DNA from: Eledone cirrhosa
Lineage: Eukaryota > Mollusca > Cephalopoda > Octopoda > Eledonidae
Length of the DNA stretch: 64,000 nt
Assembly (NCBI GenBank): GCA_964016885.1
Contig: OZ024743.1
Span: forward strand, 167,006,022 to 167,070,021
Reading direction: 5' to 3'
Shown here: piece after piece, positions 10,681 through 21,714 of the stretch
How positions within the stretch are numbered: position 1 is the first letter of the stretch
Layout of the letters: the number at the start of each line of letters is the position of its first letter
The notes under the pieces: generated by a model
What the model was told of the DNA's origin: nothing
The model's database searches: none
The model's input: only the letters and a program-made list of their open reading frames with translations
Position numbers and translations under genes: made by a program

Positions 10681-12090
10681 AACCACAAGGGTTTACACAA
10701 AGTAGACATTAAGCAACAGTACAATATAGGACGGTACAAATGGGAATTTCTGCATGTAAAAAAAAACAAAAAAAAACAAGATGTAACAAAAAAGAAGAAT
10801 GAAAAATTCCCCAATAGGGGGGAGACTTCCGAGGGCCATCGTGGAGAGAGCCCATTTAAAAAAAGCCACGGTGACCCTGACCACCAGGGAAAGTGCCCTC
10901 TCCCAGTTTTCCACCTTCAATTTACAGGCATATACTCAGAGTAGGTCCATTCACTCGGGCCTTTCTTGCCTCTCTCACCCATCTTTCAACAAAATGCTGG
11001 GAAGAGAGCACTTCCCTCTCTACCCTGATTTTCCTTTTCAAATGAAATTTGAAAAAGTTAATCAGGGCATCACCGAAGAGGTAAATGCTCGTCTTCGGCC
11101 CTTTCAGACACGTCCACCATACTATCTCTTTTGCCATGGCCACCAGACAGATAAAAACTGCCTGCCCTTCCTGGCTAAAGGAAGAGGGCGGGGCAATCCT
11201 CACGATGGACTCAGCTGATAGCCAGATCCGTTCTACACACGACAGCAGGTGTTCGACATAAACCCACAAGTCAGCAATGCTCGGACACTGGACGAGTGCA
11301 TGCAGGACGGTTTCGTCGCCTTGCGCACATCTCGGACATGCCCGGTTGGCGGCACTTCCAATCCTGTAGAGTTTATCCCAAACTGGCAAAGCTCCTCGGT
11401 AGCACTGCCAGGCCAGGGATTTCTGGAAGTTGTCCATAGGCCCCGGCCCGAAAGTTCTTCCGAAGAGATTGGCTAGTTGATTTTCGTCGACGCCTAGAGT
11501 TTTCCCAAGTACGTCGTCGCTCTTCCCCTCCACTAATCCTCTATAGAACGCCAAGGTGGAGTTTCCACTGATCACATTGCCCAACTGGTCGAGGGCCGTG
11601 AGCGCCTGAAGACATTCCAGTCTCCAAGCGCTCCCTCTCAGTCTTCGCTTAACCCAGGACTGCAGCTCAAGGAGACGAGCTGGGGAAAGACGCGTCTAGC
11701 AAACGGCGACCACACCTGATCACCGTCGAGGAAGAGGTGGAGATGTCGTAGCCTGCGCGCGTGTCTGCGCATCATCAGCCACGGCATGCCCAGCCCTCCA
11801 CGTAGCGGGTGTTGACAACAGATGGACCACCTGACCATTGGAGTGCATCCCTTCCACATAAAGCGAAAGAGCAAACGCTCCAGTGCAGTCAGGCGAGGCT
11901 TAGGACAAGGCACGACGGTCAGGCGGTAGTAGATGACGGACACGATGTACGCATTCGCCACCTCCACTCGACCTTTCAGGGATAGCTTACTCTCTGCCCA
12001 TTTCTGGGTGAGAGAAGCCACTCTGCTCGTCACCTCGTCCTAGTTTTTGTCCGTCTGGTGGTGCGGACCAAACAAGACCCCTAGCAATTT
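10631..12090 (-). mobile_element. L1/Tx1-like LINE, copy 1 (5'-truncated)
   Basis: The reverse strand carries the C-terminal part of an L1/Tx1-type ORF2. 12090-11638 encodes an RT-thumb segment (AESKLSLKGRVEVANAY, ALERLLFRFMWKG, GGLGMPWL). 11584-10922 encodes a zf-RVT-type finger (CPRCAQGDETVLHALVQC). A short 3' UTR with AATAAA and an (ATT)n tail follows. Stops or frameshifts separate the two ORFs. Its 5' end abuts a degenerate AATAATGATAATAATG tract. It lies in sense orientation within the TMEM184C intron, 3' end against the exon. Confidence 0.8.
10922..11584 (-). pseudogene. Tx1-like ORF2 C-terminal fragment with zf-RVT finger
   Basis: A 220-residue open stretch with the ACPRCAQGDETVLHALVQCPS finger (C-x2-C-x8-H-x4-C form) and a hydrophobic segment near FICLVAMAKEIVWW. 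It is the end of the retrotransposon protein. It has no catalytic residues on its own and is cut off from the RT by stops near 11600. Confidence 0.75.
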
Positions 12091-12479
12091 AACAATAATG
12101 ATAATAATGAACAAGAAAACTATAAAATACAATACAAAACAAAACGAAGGAGAAGCAACTACAATAAGCTACAATGCCACCCTCCCCTCTACCACTCACA
12201 ACACCTCAACCTCCAACATCAATCCCCTTGCTACCACCACCAACACCACTCTTACAGTTGAGAAAATTCTCTTACACCTCATACAACTGCAACCATAATA
12301 ACATCACCCAATCAACAACTGCAATGGCCATAACCATACTGTTGTTATAATGGTAATAATGATTTCACTGTTGGCCAACCTTAGCACTACCCACAGAGCT
12401 GGGCAACATTCCATGGACTTCCAATTCCATGTGTAATGCAAGTATGAATTGCGGGAAGAACAAATAAAAATTAATACAG

Positions 12480-12910
12480 AACGCCAAATCGCTTGTCCTA
12501 TAGTTAATCAGGAAGCCCGTCCCTCAGGAAGGTGCCAACCTGAGATTGAAAAGTCCACCTCTGGCACAAACTCTTCTCTGATTATGGTCCTGGATGGTCA
12601 CAAGAAAAATGTAAACGGTTGAAATGGACCCGAGAAGAGTATAAAGAAGTAATATATGCATATTACTATGTATTAAGTAAGCCATCACAAGACAGATACA
12701 CCGCAAACTCTTACAAAATATGGAAGACACATCAAGCTAGCAGATGTTATCTGGATGAAAATAAGTTAGCAAATGTTTGGAGGGATATCTTCAGAAATAA
12801 TAGACTCACAGATACTGAAATAACAGAGCTCAAACATGCTGTGGAGAATGACATAAATATGAGTCATGAAAGAACTGAAGAATCTCCTGGAGATAGTAAC
12901 TAGTCTCAAG
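12480..12910 (+). pseudogene. RLE LINE N-terminal fragment (Myb-like WTREEY domain)
   Basis: One frame (12619-12903) reads KWTREEYKEVIYAYYYVLSKPS, then KIWK, LANVWRDIF and LTDTEITELK. The same arrangement (KWTTEEYASIIYAYL, KLANLRRYIL, ISDTEIKQLK) is seen at 33690-34140 just ahead of RLE C-terminal sequence, so this is the N-terminal DNA-binding-like region of that retroelement group. RT and RLE parts are absent; the sequence continues into G-rich unassigned DNA. Nothing recognised at 12091-12479 (A/C-rich) or 12911-13370, apart from an 11-G run at 12934-12944. Confidence 0.6.
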
Positions 12911-13371
12911 TCTTTACCGTTTCAGAGCTCTAAGGGGGGGGGGGTGGAGCAAGGGGACATTAGAGGGGCGTTTGAAGATTTGTGGGGCGCTAGAGGGGCG
13001 CAGGAAGCCCCTTTAGTTTGGTAAGTTTTATAAGACATATTTGTACGTCTCTTAGACAGCCAGTGTGAATGCATTTGAATGAAGAAAACGAAGAAAATAA
13101 ATAAAAGAAGCTTATCAACGAATTCCCTAGGGAGATAAAAAGAAAAACAAAGGATATCAAAGAAAATGAAAATAAGGACGTCAACTTTTACAACAGTTAC
13201 AAGAACAACAGAAACGACAAGAATAAGAAGTAATGGTGGTGAATGGTGTGGGTGTATACATATACGTACATACATATGAACATACACATGGTATTTAATC
13301 TCCCTAGGTAATAAAATCTGGAGACAAAAATGTTCTCCTTACCAAAAAAACAACATAAATCATGTCAACAT

Positions 13372-13491
13372 CCTTACACACTTAAATATAAATGCATGTA
13401 TATATATAAATGCATGTATATATACAAATGTATAAATACATAGCTATATACATACGTAAATATATGTATGTATATATGTACATATGTATGT

Positions 13492-13531
<40 letters not shown>

Positions 13532-13540
13532 CTACGTACT

Positions 13541-13572
<32 letters not shown>

Positions 13573-13640
13573 AATATATATAAATATATATCTACATACA
13601 TACATACATTTACGTATGTATATAGCTATGCATTTATGTG
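13372..13640. repeat. AT-rich microsatellite block with TA/TACA runs
   Basis: Tandem TA and ATGTATA-type repeats, including (TA)n at 13494-13524 and 13549-13572. ORFs in this block encode only Y/I repeats and are artefacts. Confidence 0.9.
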
Positions 13641-13660
13641 TGTAAGGATATATTTATATA

Positions 13661-13854
13661 TAACGAAGGAAGTGTGGTAAGGAAACAGATGGACAATAAC
13701 GCACCAGAGTACTCAATACTTAAGGTAGTAGATTGGGTAATAGGAAAAAGTTTGACCCTGACGGCAGAGCTCAAGCCGTTTCGACAGCTATTTCTAGTCC
13801 AGAAATAGCCATCGAAACGGCTTGAGATCTGCCATCGGGGTCAAACTTTTTCCT
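13661..13854 (+). mobile_element. Foldback (palindromic) element, copy 1
   Basis: An 81-bp single-copy flank (13661-13741) is joined to a hairpin. The 54-bp arms at 13742-13795 and 13801-13854 have about six mismatches and a 5-bp spacer. Both arms contain the core CTCAAGCCGTTTCGA. Flank and core recur in opposite orientation at 56361-56562. Both copies sit in (TA)n. Non-coding and of unknown class; it behaves like a MITE or snapback element. Confidence 0.7.
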
Positions 13855-13865
13855 ATATATATATA

Positions 13866-14085
13866 TGCGCCGTGTGACAAGAAGCTAGCTTCCCAACCAC
13901 ATGATTCCGGGTTCAGTCCCACTGTCCGGGCCGACCAAAGCCCTGTAAGTGGATTTGATAGACCGAAACTAAAAGAAGCCCGTCGTATATATGTATATAT
14001 GTCTGTGTGTGTCTTTGTGTTTTCCCTCCCACCAATGCTTGTTGGTTTGTTGACGTCCCCATAACCTACCAAGGTGATGCTCCAG
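13866..14085 (+). mobile_element. tRNA-derived cephalopod SINE
   Basis: It starts with a tRNA-like head: AAGAAGCTAGCTTCCC, then a B-box-like GGGTTCAGTCCCA. The body includes GTGGATTTGATAGACCGAAAC and GAAGCCCGTCGTATATATG, then a TG-rich segment and a GTTTGTTGACGTCCCC end. The pattern matches SINEs abundant in octopus and squid as I recall them. It directly follows the foldback element across a short (TA)n. Confidence 0.75.
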
Positions 14086-14229
14086 CATGGGCGTAGTCCA
14101 GAGACAGAAAAAAAGTAAAGTATATGTGTGTGTGTGTGTAGAAGAGGGGTCTCAAACTCAAGGACACAAAAGGGCCATTACGTCCTGGAGGAGGGGCACA
14201 GTGGTAAAAACGTGGTGGTGGGTGAAGTT

Positions 14230-14463
14230 TTTCACCAGTTATAATCATTTTTACTATAAGAACAAGGCATGAAATTTGGGGTTTAGGGTTCAGTCGGTTT
14301 ACATCGATCCTAGTACACAACTGGTACTTAATTCATTGACCCCCAAAAGGATGAAAGCAAAGTTGAGATCGGCAAAATTTGAACTCAGAATGTAAAAACG
14401 TAAGAAGTACCGCTAAGCATTTTGACAGATGTGCTAACGATTCCACCAGCTCACTGCCTTATT
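14230..14463 (-). mobile_element. tRNA-derived cephalopod SINE (second type)
   Basis: Read on the reverse strand: a tRNA-like head AGTGAGCTGGTGGAATCG, a B-box-like GAGTTCAAATTTTG, then CTTTCATCCTTTTGGGGGTC and AATTAAGTACCAGTTG. The family recurs at 21490, 39430, 46380, 47862 and 49350. Transcription would be by RNA polymerase III from the internal boxes. Confidence 0.75.
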
Positions 14464-14640
14464 TTCGCCAGTTATAATGCAATATGAAATATTGGTTCTA
14501 CCACGAGCCACAGAAAAGAAGTTCGCGAGCCGCATGTTTGAGCCCCCTGTTGGAGATAGATAGATACATAGATAGACAAGTACCAAACACACACACACAG
14601 ACATTTCTTACTCTCTCTGTCCCTCCCTCTTTCTCTCTTC

Positions 14641-14671
<31 letters not shown>

Positions 14672-14793
14672 CGTTTGAATATGTGTAATAAGGCCAAAAC
14701 AATGCAGTTATGGACATAGAAAAAGGAATGCAATAGTGAAAGATATTGATGAGAATTCGTCTTTCACCTTGAATTTATTTAAATGTCCTTAAT

Positions 14794-14818
14794 TTTCGAG
14801 ATAATATCTCTTCTTCGG
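14794..14818 (-). ncRNA. Possible degenerate hammerhead-ribozyme core in the Penelope 3' region
   Basis: The reverse strand reads CCGAAGA, then a stem AGAGAT/ATCTC, then GAAA. This resembles a hammerhead CUGANGA, helix II, GAAA core with one change (U4 to C). Penelope-like elements are known to carry hammerhead motifs. Helices I and III are weak here, and the plus-strand copy (16898-16921) has lost C3. Speculative. Confidence 0.25.
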
Positions 14819-15222
14819 AGGGAAGTAAAGGTCTCAAACCAGCGTCTTTAAATCTCTAGCCAAGCCATGCTGACCGGAAATAGTATAGAGTATCTGTTCT
14901 AACTCTAATATCAAAGAATTAAAATCAGGTGGATAAAGAGTAGTCTCCCTTTAAGAGGGGTTTGTTTAGGGTTTTTTTTTTTTTGTTTTTTTTTTAATTT
15001 TATATACGTGCCTGTATATGTGTGTGGGAGAATGCATGAAGGTGTAGGTATGTGGGTGTGTGTGTGTGTGTGAGTGTGGAAAGATAGGTCTAATCGTAAA
15101 AGTGGGGGGTAGGTGTTATCTGGTGTTAGAACTGGTTTTGTGTGTGTATGTGTGAGAGAGAATAAGTGGAGGTGTAAGCGTGTGTGTGTGTGGGGTGTGT
15201 AAAAATGGGGCTAGAGGCCCTA

Positions 15223-16070
15223 TCAGGTTATAAATTGGGTGTTGAGCTCTAGTCTATTATTGATTGGTGGATGTGTTCTATCTATAATAAGTGCTTCCTT
15301 AATTCTAAGATTGCCAAGGTTTCTTTCCTTAGTTTCTATCCTAACTGTTATGTTTTTATCGGTGTTTTTGCATTTAACTAGGTGTTTCTTAAATGAGGAA
15401 GCGTTAGTATTGAGGTGTTCTTTTATTCTTATGTGGAGTGGTCTGGTGGTGCTACCTACGTAGAAGTTGTTGCATTTGTCACACTCTAGTCTGTATACTA
15501 CGTAAGCCTGGTGGCATAGGTCTGTGTCGTTGATGGGGCAGTTGGCTAGTCTGCAGCAGTTGTCATGTCTGGTGGAGTGTCTCTTGGCCAGCCGTCCGCG
15601 CAGAGAAGGACCCGAGTGGGCCAGTTGGATATCCAGTCCCTCTCGTCTGATGGCTCTGCGGATGGCTGTTGTTGTTTCTTCACTGAAGTGTGGGAGCTTC
15701 AGGAAGCAAGTGTTAGTGCCTCGGGTGTGGTGTCCTCTGTTCTTTCTGGCACGGTTTGTGGTGGATGTCGTGTATCCGTTCAGTTTGAGTACTTCCAGGA
15801 AATGTGTGGTGTGTGTGTCTCGGTCTCTGGCGTCGGTGCATTTGTTCTTGATACGTGCCAGTTCGTTCTTTATGTATCCGAACTTGGCACCGAGTGGGAG
15901 GGCCGATCTGAAATGTACGAACAGGTGCCTGCTGGCGGATTTTTTATAGAAGCAGGTGTGGATGTTGCCTTCCTCTGTTACCCTGAGTTAGAAGTCCAGT
16001 AGGGATAGGGATCCGCGGTCATCGGGGTGTTCCATGCTGAACTTTATACTGGCATCCATGCTGGAGAATG
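15223..16070 (-). pseudogene. Penelope-like RT C-terminus plus GIY-YIG endonuclease
   Basis: Reverse-strand reading begins in KFSMEHPDDRGSLSLLDF (the 'E..G.L.FLD' block of Penelope RTs), meets a stop directly after LLDF (about 15999), then continues open: CFYKKSASRHLFVHF, a K/R-rich linker, and a GIY-YIG domain with VVYRLECDKC and FYVGSTTR. It is truncated at the 5' side by the junction with the plus-strand copy. Confidence 0.75.
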
Positions 16071-16455
16071 TTCTCTGCGCGGACGGCTGGCCAAGAGACA
16101 CTCCACCAGACATGACAACTGCTGCAGACTAGCCAACTGCCCCATCAACGACACTGACCTATGCCACCAGGCTTACGTAGTATACAGACTAGAGTGTGAC
16201 AAATGCAACAACTTCTACGTAGGTAGCACCACCAGACCACTCCACATAAGAATAAAAGAACACCTCAATACTAACGCTTCCTCATTTAAGAAACACCTAG
16301 TTAAATGCAAAAACACCGATAAAAACATAACAGTTAGGATAGAAACTAAGGAAAGAAACCTTGGCAATCTTAGAATTAAGGAAGCACTTATTATAGATAG
16401 AACACATCCACCAATCAATAATAGACTAGAGCTCAACACCCAATTTATAACCTGA
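16027..16455 (+). CDS. GIY-YIG endonuclease domain ORF of Penelope-like element
   Basis: 142 residues. The first 14 are read from antisense of the neighbouring copy, so the ATG at 16027 is a junction artefact; genuine homology begins at about residue 15 (SLRGRLAKRH). GIY-YIG signature: VVY at 51-53 and YVG at 64-66, R70, H79, with a Cys pair at 57/60 before the second motif and an EALII block with the likely catalytic Glu near residue 119. In intact Penelope proteins this domain nicks DNA for target-primed reverse transcription. Without an RT the ORF is a remnant, though its domain looks intact. Confidence 0.7.
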   Translation: MFHAELYTGIHAGECSLRGRLAKRHSTRHDNCCRLANCPINDTDLCHQAYVVYRLECDKCNNFYVGSTTRPLHIRIKEHLNTNASSFKKHLVKCKNTDKNITVRIETKERNLGNLRIKEALIIDRTHPPINNRLELNTQFIT

Positions 16456-17044
16456 TAGGGCCTCTAGCCCCATTTTTACACACCCCACACACACGCACGC
16501 GCACACACACACGCTTACACCTCCACTTATTCTCTCTCACACATACACACACAAAACCAGTTCTAACACCAGATAACACCTACCCCCCACTTTTACGATT
16601 AGACCTATCTTTCCACACTCACACACACACACACCCACATACCTACACCTTCATGCATTCTCCCACACACATATACAGGCACGTATATAAAATTTAAAAA
16701 AAACAAAAAAAAAAAAACCCTAAACAAACCCCTCTTAAAGGGAGACTACTCTTTATCCACCTGATTTTAATTCTTTGATATTAGAGTTAGAACAGATACT
16801 CTATACTATTTCCGGTCAGCATGGCTTGGCTAGAGATTTAAAGACGCTGGTTTGAGACCTTTACTTCCCTCTCTAAAATGCTCGGTTAGCATATTAGCGA
16901 AGAAGAGATATTATCTCGAAAATTAAGGACATTTAAATAAATTCAAGGTGAAAGACGAATTCTCATCAATATCTTTCACTATTGCATTCCTTTTTCTATG
17001 TCCATAACTGCATTGTTTTGGCCTTATTACACATATTCAAACGT
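16071..17044 (+). mobile_element. Penelope-like element, plus-strand copy (5'-truncated)
   Basis: The right arm of the inverted pair. It begins inside the coding sequence at TTCTCTGCGCGGACGG, runs through the GIY-YIG domain to a stop at 16453-16455, then a CA-rich and A-rich 3' UTR ending at about 17044. It is nearly identical to the inverted left arm (a 74-codon antisense window is identical at protein level), apart from an extra segment near 16875-16898. Confidence 0.8.
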
Positions 17045-17085
17045 TTATACCTCATTACACAATGCTTCAAGTGAACTATAACCTC

Positions 17086-17300
17086 CTCCATATATATATA
17101 TATATATATATATATATGGTGTTGTCGAAAAGAGCAGTGGCCTTTGACCTGGCAATAAAAACTGGAGACAAAATTCTTTCTGTACCAAAACCAAGGCACA
17201 CACACAGAAGTTTGTGTGTGTGTATGTATATGTGTGTGTGTGTGCGTGCGCATTTATGTGTGTGTGTGCGTGTGTATCTATCTATGTATATATATGTAAG
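17086..17300. repeat. (TA)n and (TG)n microsatellites
   Basis: (TA)n at 17090-17117 and TG/TA tracts at 17210-17300. From 17301 to 17989 no gene is recognised. The one landmark is a run of 23 G at 17754-17776. Confidence 0.85.
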
Positions 17301-17989
17301 GGATACAGATATGGCTTTCTCACTGTCACCAAGCTTCTCGATTCATTCGTTGCTACTAAGTATTTTATTTTGCAAGGAACTATTTTGACCTTGAGTTTGT
17401 GATTTCAGAGAAAGGTAAGAAATTCTTCATATTTTGAATCTTTTGTATTTTGACTTTACAGTTTGAATTGTAGAATTGTCTATCCACTCAAAATACTACA
17501 ACAGCTAACAGTGAAAAATAGAATTTAAAAAAAAAAAAGCTTTTTCGACTGAGATCAAATCTTTGAGAACATTCACGTCAATTTTTCAAAAATATATAAT
17601 TTGAAATAGTTCGCTTTTGTTTTGGACTGAAACTTTTTTGTATTTAATTCATACAAGTATTTTTTAAAGATTCTAACATAACTTGATTTGGCCCAGTAAT
17701 CTAGTGATATCAAACTCAGTAGTATATTGAAAAACGGAAAAATAGGGTAGGATGGGGGGGGGGGGGGGGGGGGGGGCATTTCGTGATTTCGAGGGGTGTT
17801 TGGCCGAAATAGGTTGAGAAGTTTTGTGCTAGAGTAATTGAAACAAGTTGTTTTCCACCAAAAAAAGAAAGTCTAACTCGTTTCGAGGAGTAGAATTGAA
17901 AAGAAGAGGGGAAATATCTTTACTGAATGAGCTAATCTCTGGAAATGATGTAAGATCCAGGAAGGGAAGAAAGCTAAAGAGAAAATAGG

Positions 17990-20275
17990 GACTTTCTTCT
18001 AGAGAAATACTAATATCAACAAAGGAAACTCTGAAACAAAAAGTCTAAGTAAAAGCTCAATTAATTCGTAGATTCGAGAAGCGAAACTTCTTCAGGCAAA
18101 ATAAGTTGCTCACATTCAATGCCATGTCATTCTATAGAGAAATAGGGAAGGAGAAAATAATTATTGAAGACCCTCCTTCCATGAAAGAAGTTGAAAACTT
18201 TTGGAGAAAGATTTGGAGTGATGAGAGGTCATATAATGCTAATGTAGATTGGATTTGTTACCTGGAAAAATCCTACACAAATTTACAAGGACAGGCATGG
18301 GAAGACATCTCTATAAAAGACTTAAGGACAGCACTCAATAAAACTCATAAGTGGAAATCTCCTGGTAGAGACAGGGTGCCAAATTTCTGGCTTTCCTCAC
18401 TCCCGTACATTCACAATATATTAGTCAAGCTGTTCAATGGAATTATGATCCAAAAGATACAAAAAATACACCTGACTGGATAGCAAGTGGCCTTACTTAC
18501 CTTCTCCCAAAGAACAATGAAACTAAGGATTAAAAAAACTATTGGCCCATAACCTGCTTGTCCACCACTTATAAGCTATATTCTCATAGAGAAAGCATAC
18601 GTGTTTATGGAGCAGAACAATCTTTTCCGCATTGAACAAGGGTGCCGATGAGGTTCATATGGTTGTAAAGATCAACTCTTGATTAATCATATGATCTTTG
18701 AGAAATGACATAATAAACACAGAAATCTCAGTTCTACATTGATCGATTACAAAAAAGCTTTTGACAGTATACCGCACTCATGGATTCTGAAAATCACTGG
18801 ACATCTTCAAAATCTCACCTGTGATTTTAAACTTCCTGAAACCCAATATGTCATTGTGGAACACATATCTTCAATTATATTATTCCAATGGAGTACTAAT
18901 TTCTAAGAATATAAACATCAACTGTAACATTTTCTAAGGTGACTCACTTTCACCCTTACTTCTTTGCATAGCTTTAATACCCCTTACATCCCTGAACTTA
19001 ATAGAACAGGGTATAGTTACAAAGTTGCCAACAAGAAAATAAGCCACCTATTTTATATGGATCATTTAAAGCTATATTGCAAAGACAATGATGAGCTGAA
19101 AGGCCTTTTATGGACAGTAAAAACATTTAATGATGACATCAGGATGGTAATTGGACTTGATAAGTGTGCCAAAGCCACTTTCAAGAAGGGGAAGCTTGTC
19201 AATTCAAACTCACTTGAATTAGATGCTTAATCAGTCATAAAGGAACTTGAGCAGGAACAAACCTATAAATACTTAGGAATTAATGAGAGCTCTGGCATTC
19301 AGTATGCAAGTATGAAAGAGAGGATAAGGAAGGAATGAGTAAACACAGTTCTGAAATCAGAACTAAATACTCACAACAAGGTGTTAGCCATAAATTCCTT
19401 GGCAGTTCCAGTTGTCAAAAATATCCTACTGATCTCATGCTTGATACCCAGGTTAGACAGACTAAGGGAACTGTTGTAACTGATGCTGCTAAGTATATAA
19501 AATTAATGGCAAAAGCAAAGGGGCAAGAACAATTAGCATCAACGTGGGAGCAGAAACTTCTGCATGGCAAATATGTGGCCTGTAGCAAACAAGCTGATGT
19601 TGACCAAAAGCACACCCATCAGTGGTACATAGCTCAGGGCTTAAAGCAGAGAATGAAGGTGCCTTACTGATACGGAATTACCAGGCCAATGTGATGAGAA
19701 ATGAAGTAAATCCAAAGTGCCGATTCTGCAATGATGAGGTTGAAACAGTGGACCACTTAATTTCTGTATGTAAAGTTTTAGCACCAATAGAGTAAAAATC
19801 TAGACATGACAGAGTTGGCCAATATCAACACTGGGTAATATCGCGGCATTATAAAATCAAAGCTGCAGACAAGTGGTTCAATCATCACCCTGAGGCTGTA
19901 ACTGAAGGAGAAAAAGTAATAATTCTTCGGGACTTTCCTGTACATACTGACCAGACCATAAAAGCTAATAGACCAGATTGTAAAAGACCAACATAGCATC
20001 CCATGTGATCACAATATCACGGCAAAAGAATATGACAAGCTAAGAAAATATAAACATCTGCTTATTGAAATTGAAAACATGTGGCGCCTCAAGGCCGTGA
20101 CAATACCAATGATTGTGGGAGCACTGGGAATGATCAAGAAAGGAACAGAACAGTATTTGAGAATGATCCCTGGTTTACCCTCTCTGAAAAAGGTACAAAA
20201 AATTGTTTTGACTGGTACTGCACATGTACATGAGTGTGTGTATGTGCATGCTTGGATATCTTTTATTTAGATGTA
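17990..20275 (+). pseudogene. RLE-type LINE, family E, copy E1 (heavily decayed)
   Basis: Fragments in order: basic N-terminal KRNFFRQNK, SFYREIG, then VENFWRKIWSDE, HKWKSPGRDRVPNFW, motif A IDYKKAFDSIPHSW, GDSLSPLLLCIALIPL, motif C as FYMDH (second Asp lost to His, about 19059), the CGV-like thumb, KLLHGKYVACS, THQWY, CRFC-type finger, and C-terminal VTIPMIVGALGMIKKGT. Many stops and frameshifts. It is the same architecture as family C but much older. It lies antisense to TMEM184C. Confidence 0.7.
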
Positions 20276-20355
20276 TGTATATGTATGTGCATGTATGTTT
20301 GTGTGTATATGTGTATGTGAGTATGTATGTGTGTGTATATATATATATATATATA

Positions 20356-21328
20356 TGATAAACACAAAACGTGTTTGCATTGCAACAGACAAAGTTAGCT
20401 ATTAATGAAATAAACTAATTAAAGTGAATACAATTTGTCTGTCTCGATATAAGTCAATAAAGACAAGCTTATATTGGCAACGGCCATGATTCCTGGACAG
20501 ATTTAAATTTCAAAATCCAAACCTGTTCCGTAGACGAATTTGAACCTCGAAACCTAAATCCGTTTCGCAACGGTGGTATGTGAATTGAAAAATAAAGAAA
20601 ATCGAAATGGAATTGAAATAAAAAGTGAAATATCCAAATCTTCTGTGCTTATCAACAGGAATCCAGTAAAATTAGTACATCTCACATCAAAAATTTTCGG
20701 AAATGCTCCTTTTCTTGGAGCTTGATTATTGTAAACGACTGAGAGTTTATTCTCAAAATATTATATAGTATATTGCTCCTTAACTGTAGAGCTGATCTTT
20801 AATCCCGCATAAACGGCTGTTATTTCTAGCACCGTGAATGTGGGATAGCTAGTTTGGCCTGTCTACACACGTGTAGTCAGACCTGCAAAATTTTTGATGT
20901 GAGATGTACTAATTTTACTGGATTCCTGTTGATAAGCACAGAAGATTTGGATATTTCACTTTTTATTTCAATTCCATTTCGATTTTCTTTATTTTTCAAT
21001 TCACATACCACCGTTGCGAAACGGATTTAGGTTTCAAGGTTCAAATTCGTCTACGGAACAAGTTTGGATTTTGAAATTTAAATCTGTCCAGGAATCATGG
21101 CCGTTGCCAATATAAGCTTGTCTTTATTGACTTATATCGAGACAGACAAATTGTATTCACTTTAATTAGTTTATTTCATTAATAGCTAACTTTGTCTGTT
21201 GCAATGCAAACACGTTTTGTGTTTATCATATATTTTAATGTATTTAACTGCTCGGAAATGCCCCTTTTCTTGGAGCTTGATTATTGTAAACAACTGAGAG
21301 TTTATTCTCAAAATATAATATAGTATAT
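20356..21328. repeat. Large inverted repeat with nested direct repeat
   Basis: 342-bp arms at 20356-20697 and 20887-21228, nearly identical in inverted orientation. A 77-bp unit starting TCGGAAATGC lies just inside the left arm (20697-20774) and again, in direct orientation, just outside the right arm (21252-21328). No ORF of substance. The arrangement (arm, unit, core, arm', unit) resembles terminal structures of Penelope-like or foldback elements, but the class is not established. (TA)n borders both ends. Confidence 0.75.
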
Positions 21329-21489
21329 ATATATATATATACATTTTTTTGTGTTTTTTTTTAAAGATGCAAATTAAAATCAATGTGGTGTGTGAACTGG
21401 CTTACCAATGTATACAGTGAGTATATTTGCCCTAGGTGTCAGGAAGACCCTCAGCATATAATGGAAACAACGCTGAAGGAAAAGGAATA

Positions 21490-21676
21490 ATAATTGTTTC
21501 TACTTTTGGCACAAGGCCAGCAATTACCCAGTGCATTACTGGTACTTTATTTTATCGACTGCGTAAGGATGAAAGGCACAGTTAACCTCGGCGTGATTTG
21601 AACTCAGACCGTAAAGGGACGTAACTTTATGCTGCAAAGCATGGCGTCCGACCCTCTACCGATACTGCCAATCCAA
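21490..21676 (-). mobile_element. tRNA-derived cephalopod SINE
   Basis: Reverse strand: head GGTAGAGGGTCGGACGCCATG, B box GAGTTCAAATCACG, CCTTTCATCCTTACGCAG, AAGTACCAGTAATGC, tail GGCCTTGTGCCAAAAG. The same family as 47862-48055 and 49350-49530. An (AAG)n microsatellite (21677-21711) lies at its tRNA-like end. Confidence 0.75.
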
Positions 21677-21714
21677 GAAGAAGAAGAAGAAGAAGAAGAA
21701 GAAGAAGAAGATTA

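Larger units (their letters stand above)
14671..16070 (-). mobile_element. Penelope-like element, minus-strand copy (5'-truncated)
   Basis: The left half of a head-to-head pair. On the reverse strand it encodes the end of a Penelope RT and linker, the GIY-YIG endonuclease, and a 3' UTR ending near 14671. From 14671 to 15607 it is the inverted match of 16071-17044. The segment 15608-16070 is unique to this copy and makes the loop of the large inverted repeat. Such inverted, 5'-truncated partners are a known arrangement for Penelope-like elements. Confidence 0.8.

Noticed and set aside
14761..14830. Confident hammerhead ribozyme call in the left Penelope copy
   Set aside because: U4 is replaced by C, helix I pairing is poor, and the matching site in the right copy has lost C3; kept only as a low-confidence candidate.
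15239..16002. Plus-strand ORFs over the left Penelope arm and loop
   Set aside because: Antisense of the minus-strand GIY-YIG and linker coding sequence; the identical 74-aa shadow occurs on the other strand of the right arm.
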